The notes beneath the pieces were generated by a model that was given only the letters and a program-made list of their open reading frames with translations, did no database searches and was not told where the DNA came from. Positions 1 through 9,600 of a stretch of 25,764 bases of DNA are shown here, piece by piece (the stretch's first letter is position 1; each line of letters starts with the position of its first letter). The DNA lies in NCBI GenBank assembly GCA_000708835.1, contig DF237833.1, positions 1-25,764 of the forward strand, in the 5' to 3' direction. This DNA is from Klebsormidium nitens. Lineage: Eukaryota; Streptophyta; Klebsormidiophyceae; Klebsormidiales; Klebsormidiaceae. The position numbers and the translations under genes are program-made.

Positions 1-390
1 CCAACAACATGCTCTATCTGCTGAGGGTTGTCTTCGGTGGGTCTTTTGATGAACGAACATTCACGCCATACACGTACGGACCGAAAATCGCATATGACGT
101 CCACTGAACAGCTTTTGCCTAGCTTCCTTTCAGACCTATGCAAATTAAATCTGGGTGATGTTTACAAATGCAAATAAAAGAATCCAATCATTCCACGCCA
201 GCTCAACCCTTACACTGCCCACGATTCGACCTGCTCTTATCACTACCGGATCACCGTCTTTCCCTCAACTGTTGTGGCCTCATATCACCAATGACAGCTC
301 GCCCCTACACCATATCCCAACAACTCACTCTCGTATCACCGCTGCACCCTCGTATCGTAGATTTGCATCGAACTCTACAAACTCGGAATA
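1..390. other. Intergenic or 3' flank, no gene seen
   Basis: AT-leaning sequence downstream of the stop codon of the minus-strand cytochrome b561 gene. No reading frame here resembles a protein family; the short open frames on the plus strand are compositionally arbitrary. On the minus strand it should contain the 3' UTR and polyadenylation site of the b561 transcript. A TGTAA motif occurs on the minus strand near 161-165, but its use as a poly(A) signal is only a guess. Confidence 0.6.
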
Positions 391-3300
391 TTATGATTGG
401 GCCACGTATAAAAGCAACCTGTGACTGAGTGACGATCTTTCAATCAGGACTGGGGCGCGTAACACTGCTTTCCAGTCAATGCCGATTCCGCGCTGAACTT
501 CGTCTTCCGCCCGCGCTTCTCCCCTTAAGCTGACACGGCGTATCCGCTCTCGGGCGCGCGCACCTCCTTCCACGGCTCGAGCAGCGTCAACAAGGACGGT
601 CGCGCCCGTCACACAGATCGTGAGGCCCAGGCAGTTCGCCACGTACAGCTCCTTGGCATGGTATCCAAACGTCCCGTAGTCCTGCAGGAACGTGACCTTC
701 TCCAATATCCCGAGCGACGCGGTCGCCAGCCCGAGGACGTACAGGAACGTCCCCACGAACGCGTGGTAGGGCACGACGCTCCGCCGGGCGGGGGGGGCCG
801 CGGTCGGGAGCACGAACGCGAGGAGGCCGCCGAGCCACTGCACGGGGGGCGGAGCGGAGTGAATAAGACTTCAGCTTAGGTAAAGTAAGCCAAGCAGCCT
901 AAGACGGGTGAACTTAGTTTGGGGGTAGGGAAGGTACGGGTGCGGAGCGGGGCTTTTGAGGGTTAGGTTCTTAGTGATTGGCTAGGGACTTACTATACCT
1001 AGAGCAGACAATACCTCAATTGAAGAAACATGCGGAGCCTAAGCCCGGGATGTTAGACCCGCGCGTTTGGTCGAAGCTGAGGAGGGCGAGGCGACCGGGC
1101 CCCACGAACGGCTGATGATGAAAGAGGGGTACTGGAGTGTCGTCCCCGGTGATGATTCGGGGGGCATTCGACTCCAAAAAGAGAGCGAGAGCGGCCAATG
1201 AGAGGCGGCAGCCAAGCGGGGGGCGGGTCGGGACATTGTGAATCAGTACATTCGAAGGTTTGTTTTGGTCGATCTGGCAGTCAACCTTGTTCCATGTCTG
1301 CTTTGAACCATCTCGAATGGCAGCCGAATCGTCTGAAAACCAGCTGCTCAAATCTCAGACCCTTTCGATACGCTTGACCTTCAGGAGAGCGAAAAACAGA
1401 GCAGCCATGCAAGTTTTTGATGTGGGTCACGCCAGTCGCGCGTCACGGAACTGCCGACCTTCAAACATTCTGGAGGTCGACCGCCTGACCGTTTGCCACG
1501 TGTACAAACTATCAGGTCGCGTGTGGATCTTTCATTCATCACTTGTGCCCCTCTGAGGTGTACGTCGGATTGCCCGCAGACTTTCCAAACTCGGACTGGG
1601 CGGGCCATTTCGTTCGAGGCTCTTTGCGTAGGTGAAAATACCAATACAAAGTCGGTACCCGTGCCTGAAGCTTTGTTCCTAGCTCAAACCCTGGCTGAAA
1701 GAAAGCGTGATTCGTTGTGTTTTGGAATGGCCAGCGGAAAATGGTTTGCTTATGAATACGAGCACATCCGCACGTGCGAAATACCTCAGCGCCAGTGGGG
1801 CTGCTACGAAAGTGAGAGTTGCGGGTCGCTACCTGCGCGAGGACGAGGCCGTATGTGACGATGCCCATCCAGGAGTGGAGGCTGTACACCTTGGGAGCCG
1901 GGGGGTCGTTCAGGCCGCCGTACCGGAATACTGCCGCAATGCCGACCGCACCGATGAGGATGGCCGCGAACTGGATGCCCGAGTGGATCAGTTTCACCAC
2001 CGCCCGAGGCCCGGGGATGACCTTGAAGGCGACCGCGCCTGCGCCGGGGGGCACACAGGGATGACAGTGTGTAGTGTTACTTTTGTGTGAGTAGTGGGAG
2101 AATGCAGTCCATTGGGAAGGGTAAGAGAGTCGGGAACCCTTATGCATTATTGAATCAAATGAGAAGAGATGCGATTAGGGAAGATCGAACCCGTGGCAGA
2201 CTAGTACTCCGGGTCAAACCTCCGTCAAACCGGAATAGAAGGTGTTGAATGAGCTTGGGGGGAAATTTCGTCCAGATGGAAAAGCACAAGCCCACAAATG
2301 CACTAAGTGGAACTCTACTATACTCTCTCAAAAGACTTACTGAGCATCTGAGGACAATTTACTGGCTTGAAGCTGCGCTTTAAAGTGAGCCCATTACATG
2401 GTTTAGATGAGCAGGTCACTGAGTAGTGTCCTGATGTGCTTACTTTTCTAAAGCTTCCCGGAACGCCCGCGAATATTACATGGACGATGCAAACCGCGCA
2501 GAAACAGTTACAGAGGGCCAAAGGTTCCAGAGGGCCAAAGGTGAACCTGAGACTTTTCGACGTACCTTTGCTAGCCAGGACGACAAAAGCGGTGACCATC
2601 AGGATGGGGTGCAGCTGCGACAGAGAAGAGGGGTCGCAGATAAGCTGATGTTCGCCAGGTAGTAGAAAGAGGAATAATTGACCCTGGCAGAGGCCAATTT
2701 TCAGCCAAACAGCGGGAAATAGCACAGCAAAAGGAAGAGAAATGCAAGCTAAGTAGTGGATTTGAGCTCAAGTGACGCTAGTAGTCAGGCTGCTTACAAA
2801 CTCGTTTCACTAACGATATGCAATCATGTCATTATAAACATAAAGCTGATCATCTGCTGATCATCTCCCATTTTCCTGACGGTTTCTAAAGAACATGCTC
2901 TTATGCATAATGCACACCCGTCTGACCACCAGCTCTGAGTGTGGCTCTTTTTGAACTTGAGCTAGTTGGCACAAAAGACCAAGCAGAAAACTCTTCTAAT
3001 CCACTTGCGGTCTTTTTTCGTTGGTCCCCTTCTGATGCGAAACCATAGATCCCTGGCGTGAATAGGTGTATCATTATGCAGCTAGCCTAGAGGCAAAAGT
3101 TTGGGCTGTGTGGATCTCTAATCACCTTGTGCTTAGCTGAATGTAATTGTGTTTGCCTGCTGGCAGTGGCATGCCGGTTAGTCCGAGGTGGATTTATATT
3201 GACATTGGAGACTCAAATCACTCTAAGAGATCGGCCCCCATTCCTCCAAGTCATGTGTTTGGTAACTTCAGCTAGTATTACGGCAAGCAAAGCCTCTGGA

Positions 3301-3850
3301 TGCAGACCATAATATGAAACAATGTGCTGCCAATCAGTTATGTGTGCAGTGACAATCATAAGCGACACAGGTCACTGAGCCCAAGGCTCAGATCCAATTG
3401 GAACCAGGTGCCGCTGTATCACATCTTGTGCCAGATATGCAAGCGCACCGGTGTCTCTGAGATGAACCAGATGCAAGGCTGATGATCAATCCTAAAACGT
3501 CCGACCCGTTTTCAAACTCCTTCCGCATCGTCACAATTCATAATGGACCTCTCTTGTAATCAACATCCCCTCCGCAGAAAATCTGCATCATACATATGTA
3601 TTATGTAGGCATCTACTGAGTTATCACAAGGCCCCAAGTCAGCTCCCCCCTAACTCACGTTGAAAACCTTTTCGACGTCGTCCCCCTGGCTCCACGAGGC
3701 GCCCCCCCGGAAGTGCAACGTCCACACCATGACCAGCGTGAATGCAGCGAGGGCCGACACGTGCACCGCAAATCTTGTCACAATGCTTGAGAGCGCGCCG
3801 TCTGTGGCGGCCGGGGAAGGCACACTGTACTGAGCCTGTTCTGACTTCAT
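391..3850 (-). CDS. CYB561: Cytochrome b561 (ascorbate-dependent transmembrane electron carrier), 4 exons
   Basis: The exons, read on the minus strand, are 3850-3659, 2614-2566, 2038-1833 and 837-391. Introns are GT-AG (donors GTGAGT, GTACGT, GTAGCG) in phases 0, 1 and 0, and the product is about 297 aa. The family has six membrane helices and carries electrons from cytosolic ascorbate to monodehydroascorbate or ferric chelates across the tonoplast or other endomembranes. All four heme-ligand histidines are visible: H66 (FNLHP), H99 (KLIH), H135 (SLHSW) and H174 (PYHAF). The H135-H174 spacing of 39 is as in plant homologues; the H99-H135 loop is about 2 residues longer. The SLHSW substrate-site motif and a basic lysine near residue 86 are also present. 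The start at 3850 gives a normal short N-terminus before helix 1. An in-frame ATG at 4018 would add 56 residues that do not look family-like. The tail after about residue 239 is 58 aa, longer than usual, and could hide a further splice. The family call is very secure; the 3' end is less so. Confidence 0.93.
2511..2541. repeat. Short tandem duplication in b561 intron 2
   Basis: A 17-bp unit containing CAGAGGGCCAAAGGT occurs twice in direct succession, separated by TC. It lies inside the second intron of the cytochrome b561 gene, about 25 bp from the donor site. It is probably replication slippage; no function is indicated. Confidence 0.75.
2845..2866. repeat. Perfect 11-bp tandem duplication in b561 intron 1
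   Basis: The 11-mer GCTGATCATCT is repeated twice with no spacer, inside the first (1,044-bp) intron of the cytochrome b561 gene. It is simple local duplication without an evident role. Confidence 0.75.
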
Positions 3851-4396
3851 GACTGCCGAACACTTCTGTCTAGTTGCGGCACGGACGTGCAATTGAAGCC
3901 GCGCACGGTTGAAGGAGACGAGTTGAGAGGCTCTGAGCTGAGCTTGCTGGCACTGAGAAGAAAGAGACTGCACGGTGACAGGGATGGGCAGGAGAGATGA
4001 TGCAGAGTTGGCGTTCAAGGACCAATACTAGCACGGTAATAGAATGACGAGAATGGGGCGCCGACAGTAGTATGCGGTGATAATTTGGCAAGATTGGCCA
4101 CCGTGCTTCTGATAGGTACATGCCAATTTGCTGAGCACCTGGATATCAGCTGTGGTGGTGTTTAGTATGCTTTCCTCGGTACCGTATTTGACCATGCAGA
4201 CATCAAAGGTTGTACTATTCGCCAGTCTGAGATGCGCCGTGTTGATGAGATGTCGATGATGTCAAGAATCCGAACAGCTTGGTACCAGCTAAGTGCATAT
4301 TAGTACACACCCTATTGCGTGTAGCTGCGTACAGGTTCAAAGTTGCTACCACTAGGTACTGACGTACTGCTGAGCGTACTTCCAGAACGTACGCCT
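3851..4396. other. 5' flank of cytochrome b561 gene
   Basis: This is the upstream region and probable 5' UTR and promoter of the minus-strand b561 gene. The minus frame stays open from 4018 to the chosen start codon at 3850, but that stretch has no membrane segment and no family similarity, so I treat it as leader. I see no convincing TATA box. No other gene is apparent. Confidence 0.5.
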
Positions 4397-4447
4397 GTAC
4401 GGTATACCGGTATACCGGTACTAGGTACCTATACCGGTATACCGTAC
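4397..4447. repeat. 51-bp near-perfect palindrome
   Basis: The outer 18 bp (GTACGGTATACCGGTATA) is matched exactly by its reverse complement at 4430-4447. An inner GGTAC-TAG-GTACC stem continues the symmetry after a 2-bp CC bulge. Each arm is itself made of GGTATACC-type palindromes. It lies in the b561-MATE intergenic region and could extrude as a cruciform. Confidence 0.9.
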
Positions 4448-4650
4448 CTCTAGAGGTATCCGGATTCCGGAACCTCCGCACTGGGAAACCCTGCTCCACA
4501 CTCCGCTGCTTGGGGGCTGCTTGTTAAACTTGTGCAGTGTGTACCAGTGCTGAGTGGAGCTAAAACACCGTACGGCGTACGCGCGTCAGCCTGTCAGGTG
4601 AAACCTGAAGGTTGCCGTTAAAGTACTGACGACCGCACCGGAGTCAGGCA

Positions 4651-4671
4651 CTCAGGAGTCAGGAGTCAGGA
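4651..4671. repeat. Short tandem CAGGAGT-type repeat
   Basis: Three near-identical units of CAGGAGT or CAGGCACT type run head to tail just upstream of the degenerate repeat family at 4830-5755. The same GTCAGGAGTCAGGA word recurs near 5530, linking this piece to that family. Confidence 0.5.
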
Positions 4672-4997
4672 CGCTATTCAGTCACTACCTACCGGTATGC
4701 GAATTTTGTGTACGGCTAGCCAATGGCAGCCTGTAGGTCCGCCGGCCCGTTCCGGCTGTAGCAAGAAACGTCAACGCAGGTCAACGGCGCTGACCGTCAC
4801 CCCGGTAACACCCGCTGTAGGTAGCTCATTTCGTTTTGACATTTTGACTGGCCATTCCGGAATCCGGCCATCGCTCAATGTGCACCGTGCTGCACACTGC
4901 ATGTCATGCGATGCGGCCGGATGGTGAGTCAAGCTAGTGCGGATTTTGTTACTAATACCGTACCTTTTGACTTTTTGACAGGCCAATGATTCCCGGC

Positions 4998-5208
4998 CAG
5001 TGTTCGACACGAGCCGTCACACCAGGCAAACGTCGGAATTGCCTCTCGGCCGACTGAACCGAGGGGCGTCGGCCGAAGAGCCGCGGCAGAACCGGGGTTC
5101 TTCTGAGGTGTTTGGGTGAGAGAAGCCAACCGGTTCAAGTCTCCAGCCGACTGACCGGAGAACTGTCGGCCTGGGAGCCGACGAAATCAAATTCCGTGTC
5201 GAACGCTG
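4998..5208. mobile_element. hAT-like MITE, 211 bp, with 8-bp target-site duplication
   Basis: The ends are inverted: CAGTGTTCGACACG at 4998-5011, and the reverse complement of CAGCGTTCGACACG at 5195-5208 (13 of 14 match). The element is flanked on both sides by the identical 8-mer TTCCCGGC (4990-4997 and 5209-5216). Removing the element and one 8-mer restores a continuous copy of the surrounding repeat. An 8-bp duplication together with ends beginning CAG(T/C)G is the hallmark of hAT-superfamily transposons. There is no open reading frame, so this is a non-autonomous MITE that needs a transposase from elsewhere. Confidence 0.85.
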
Positions 5209-5384
5209 TTCCCGGCCATTGTCAGTCAGATTTCCCTCCCTGTGATGCAAGCTACGGTAGGTACGGTAGTAGGAGTCTGTACTGAGTACTCTGTAGGTCC
5301 TAGAACGAGGTACGTACATACTACACTAAAATACTGTCTCCGGTCGACCTGTCAGAGAAAAAAACTCGCACGTGGCGTGAGTCT

Positions 5385-5406
5385 GTGCACACTGTGCAGT
5401 GTGCAC
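5385..5406. repeat. 22-bp inverted repeat
   Basis: Ten-base arms GTGCACACTG and CAGTGTGCAC are separated by TG. The hairpin lies at the 5' edge of the third copy of the local repeat family. No function is apparent. Confidence 0.7.
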
Positions 5407-5850
5407 TGTGACGTGCTTCCACCCGGCTTTGCGTGCCGCGCCGGATCCTCGCCGGATGCGAGTCAAGTGCGGGATCTTTGACTTACCTTTTGAAGTTTCG
5501 ACTGGCCGTTCCCGCCGCCCGGCCATTACCTAATTGTCAGTCAGGAGTCAGGACTCAAATTCCCCCTGTGAAGTGCTTCCACCGGCCTATCGTGCCGCGC
5601 TGGCTGCCGCGCCGGAAGGCGACACAACTGCGGGAATCGGGATCTTAAGTTGACTTGCCTTTTGACTTTTTGACTGTCCCTTCCCTCGTTTCCGGCCTTT
5701 GTCAGTCAGATTTCTGTGTGAAGCGCTTTCACCGGCCTGTCATGCACGGTTGCTGCTGAAAGTTGCTGGTCTCCTGATTGCGTGCCACTGACGTCGACCC
5801 AAGTTCGTGCACGTACTGCGTACTACGTAGCACAACTACCGTAGTACGTT

Positions 5851-6052
5851 GGCACGACCTTTTCACACCGAAAATATTTTTTTTGGCTCTGTGTGAACAA
5901 TTTGCGAACTTGTTGGCATGGAAGATTGAGGAGCCTGGTTAAGGCTTGCTTTAGCCGCTAACAGGGGCTATAACTAGGGGTTAGCCGGTTTGTGTGAAAC
6001 TTAAAAAGGGAAAAACTAATTGCAAAGCGGGGTGGTGTGAAAAGGTCGTGCC
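5851..6052. mobile_element. MITE-like element, 202 bp, with 19-bp perfect terminal inverted repeats
   Basis: GGCACGACCTTTTCACACC at 5851-5869 is matched exactly by its reverse complement at 6034-6052. The interior is AT-richer and shows more symmetry (GGCTA/TTAGCC words, and TGTGTGAA near both ends). It has no coding capacity. I do not see a convincing target-site duplication, so the superfamily is undetermined and the true ends could lie slightly outside. The word ACCGTAGTAC appears just outside the left end (5838-5847) and again at 6111-6120. Confidence 0.7.
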
Positions 6053-6652
6053 TCAAGGGCGGGTCTCCGAGTCTCACTGTAATGGCAGACCACCTTGAAC
6101 ACAAGTCACGTACCGTAGTACATAAGTGTAGCAGCCTACAAACGCACCGCGCATTATACAGTGAGTTGGACTTGAAGGTGAGCAAGTCTCGATGGCCGCC
6201 TGCAAAACAGTCCGGCTATATATGGTAGTCAGAGTTAGTTGTCTAAGTTCGAAAGTTCACATGGCCACAGACTCGGCTAACCTATAAGTCATCTAAGTAG
6301 CTTCCCTTTAAATCTAAAACTGGCAGTTTGCTTGAATAGAGCTGTATCTTGGAACCAAAGTCAACTTGTCTGAGGTCGATCTGCTCGTTTATATACAAGC
6401 GGATCCGAATTTTCTCAGCAGATCTTGATATTGAGCCGTGGAGTCAACTCATCTTTGGAGCGTCTGTAAGATCCCCGCAAGAGCGAAAATCAACAAGATC
6501 AAGTGGAGGTTATACCAAGTGGCATGTAACAGACTTTACCTGTGAGGTATGCAAGTATTCAAAAAGCATAGAAGCGGTCTTGTTAGGAGCCCGCTTGGCT
6601 ACTAGATAAAGCCTGCCGGGTCCACTTTGTTGCCTTCTACATTGAGACGTTG
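6053..6652. other. Upstream region of the MATE gene
   Basis: No gene is recognised here. This is the probable promoter and 5' UTR of the plus-strand MATE gene. A TATATAT stretch lies at 6217-6223, but it is about 430 bp from the start codon, so it would require a long leader or a 5' UTR intron. The evidence for it being a promoter is weak. Confidence 0.4.
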
Positions 6653-9600
6653 ATGGATTCCTCTTTAGACCTGCAGCCTGAGGCGGACGAGAGCCATGAA
6701 GCAGTTGTGTCCCCATTCGCTCACAGTAATCACCAGGAAACCCGGAACCCCACAGAGGAGGTGTTCAGGGATGGACCATCAAACTACCCCATGCACACTG
6801 CCTTTACAAACGTTGAGTCTTCCCAGACCCAAAGCCATCACTCCTTACAAGAAAGTACTAACGGAGATGAGGAGGCTGGGAGTAGACCGACCGTCCACAG
6901 AGAGGGTTTAGAACTTGTCAGCCTGGCGGCGCCAATCGTGGGGATGAACCTGGTGCAAATGCTCCTGGTGCTGTCGTCGGCGGCGTTTGTGGGTCACCTG
7001 GGAAGGGTGGAGCTGGCAAGCTGCCAGCTGGCAACGACGCTGGCAAACGCAACCGGACATCTGCTGCTGGTGAGCGGGGAATCCTCAATTCACACCAAAA
7101 GAAGACTTCTAAAGGATTTTACAGAACAATTTGTTGAAGTCGATTGCATCTCTTGAGATAAGCTTGATTCTTCAAGGAACTCCTTGGGAGCGAGTCCATG
7201 GTTTCGTCAAAGCTGCTAAAAACCCAGCGGCAACACGAATCAGCGCTGAAAATCTCAGCAGGGGAGTTGTCAAGCGTTTTCCAGCGCCTTTTTCTAATCA
7301 TCAGTTTTGCGCAGAGACATTTTACATGGTCAGACTTGTGACTCGTGAAACAGTTGCGAGTCAGAAGAGAAGCACTGTTCCCACTTTCTTCTTTGTCATT
7401 TTGATGCTGCTATTGCTTGAAGGCCGAGATTGTGTGGCTCCTCGCTTGGGGCACCTGCCCGTAAGCCTGCTTTTCTTCAGGCTCCAAGACATCCCCTCAG
7501 GTATCCAAAGGGTTTCAAAGGCTTCTTCATCACCCGCCAATCATAACGTCTTTCTTTTTCACTAACAGACGGTCTCAGGTCTAAATCCGTATGTCAAATT
7601 CGCAAGTCGCTGTCACTTTTTCCTTCAAGAAGGAACGATCGGACCCTTTCAATACTGAACCTTAAGCTCCACAAAGGTCGGCCCACCTTCGGCCTCCAAA
7701 CCCTGGTGGCTTCTAGGTTGCGCCGTAGAATCCCCGCCATCATCACATCCTTTTATCAGTACAATCTTTAATCTGAATGCCCTGAATCAAACCAGCTTCG
7801 AACTTGGCGAAACGGCCTCACCCTCGGTTCTTGGATCCTGCGAACAAGTGTTTCTTGACGTTACCTTTATGCTAACGGACTCAAAACTCTCCAAACACTG
7901 CAGATTGGCCTCACTCTCGGATTCGAAACCCTGGGCGGCCGTGCGGCGGGGGCAGGACAGCTGGCAGAGCTTGCGCACATGACGCTCTGCTGCACGCTGC
8001 TCCTCACGGTTCTCGCCGGACTGATCGCCGCCGTCTGGAGCCAGTTCGCGGGTATTCTGTTACTACTCGGGCAGGACAGGGAGCTCTCGGTACGGACCGC
8101 CCGGTACATGCTTCTCCTCATCCCCAGCCTGTTTGCACACGCGTGGTACGCACCGCTCGTGACGTTCCTCCAGTCGCAGGGCGCCACGAGAGCGCTCGGG
8201 TGGGCCTCTGGGGCCACGCTCCTGGTGCACGTGCCCTGCACCTGGTGCGTTCCGGAAGCCGCCCCCTTCTAGTTCTCTTCTTCGCTCGGCCGGAGTCTTG
8301 CTGATTCTTCTACTCTTGTTGCTTGGCACCAGATTTGATGACGGGTTGTGGGTTCGCCCGATCATCGCCGTCCCCGCTCCGTCAAACTTGTTTTGCCGAG
8401 CGCTCTGGGACGCCGTTCCGCAAGAAAACTCAGTTGGCGACATTTTGCCCGCTCAGCTTCATGTTGGCACTCTGTTGCCCCACAAGGTAGGAAGCTATGA
8501 TGTTGTCTGCCAGAGAGGGCTGTACGTCCATACTTCTTCTTCGCCGCAAAGCCATGTCTGCACATTCTTTCTTGGAGGCTCTTACCGCAAGCACTCTTCG
8601 ATGCTGACCTCTGTGATGGCGGAGACAGAAGTTACAAAAGAAAGCGTGCCGCGTGGTAAATTTGGCGGGACTCTGAAAGAGCGAACCACCTACTACGGGT
8701 TACGTTGTCAAGTCGAGTGGCTTAACTCATTTCAGTATCTCATCGGAAATAAACCCGCAAGTAGCCAGGGCCCGGGTTTGGTTAACGTCTGGTATACAAA
8801 AGGTGGGCACTTTACCGCCCATGGTTAAGAGCACAAAGCTCCTGTGTCTGTGTGCAAAAAGCACGATCTGCTCAGAGCTTCCAGTGCCAAAGGACTCCAC
8901 GTCCCGGCTCCGTGCCGATGACCCGTGCCAGGCTCTTCGTCTGACACGTGTAGCAATCCTGTCCGCAGGTTCTTCATTTACTACCTGGGCTGGAAGTCGG
9001 ACGGCGCCGCTCTCGCCACCAGTGTCTCCTACTTCGTGATGCTCGTCCTGTTGGCGGGCCACGTGTACGGATCCAAACAGTACAGGGCCTTCCGACCCAC
9101 ATTTACCATGAAAAAGACGTTCCGGCACCTGTGGCCCCTCGTCAAGCTGGGGCTGCCGTCCTCCATCATGCTCTGGTAAGCCGTTGGTGAGGAGTCCAAC
9201 AGAGTCTCTTGGCCGTAGAACCCTGTGATCACACCAGCGGGGGCGGATGTAGAAACTTAGGAAGTCGATCCGGATGCCACGCTTCGAATCGCAGGGGAGT
9301 CCCGAAGAGGGAATCGGATGGCAAATGCCGGTCACAATTGTTGATGCGCGTTATGCGTCACCCACGTTCGCAGCGCGCAACTCACGGGCATCAGATCTGT
9401 GTCAGGATCTCCTCTGCCAATCTTCAACTCCCGACTCCAGCATATTCTGATTCTGGTGGTTTGCAATCTGGTATGCGGTCGATCTTCGGAGTTACCGCGG
9501 AGCACGTCCCCGTCTGGTTAGGACGTCAGATAGAGCTGGTAATAGGGCTCGTAAACATGTTTGTTTACTTTCCACGTTAGTCTCATTCGGCGGCCCCAGT

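Larger units (their letters stand above)
4830..5755. repeat. Degenerate dispersed/tandem repeat family, at least four partial copies
   Basis: A composite motif recurs in the same order. Its parts are: GCCGGATG..AGTCAA..GCGGGAT; then CCTTTTGACTTTTTGAC; then GGCC..TTCCCG..CCGGCCATT; then GTCAGTCAG; then CTGTGAAGCGCTTTCACCGGCC. Clear pieces are near 4832-4872, 4959-4997 continuing at 5209-5245, 5409-5600 and 5640-5755. Copies are diverged and truncated. The second copy is interrupted by the hAT-like MITE at 4998-5208. No coding potential is seen. It is probably an old non-coding repeat or the decayed remains of a larger transposon. Confidence 0.7.

Noticed and set aside
155-428. Two overlapping plus-strand frames of 86-89 codons
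   Set aside because: They are low-complexity Ser/Thr/His-rich translations in two frames of the same DNA with no domain or splice context; they look like noise.
3851-4018. N-terminal extension of cytochrome b561 from the upstream in-frame ATG
   Set aside because: The 56 extra residues lack a family match, while starting at 3850 gives the usual short N-terminus before the first helix.
8298-8828. 176-codon open plus-strand frame lying mainly in MATE intron 2
   Set aside because: It has no ATG at its upstream end, no family resemblance and is out of phase with the flanking exons. The intron boundaries on either side restore a continuous MATE protein, so this is a chance open frame.
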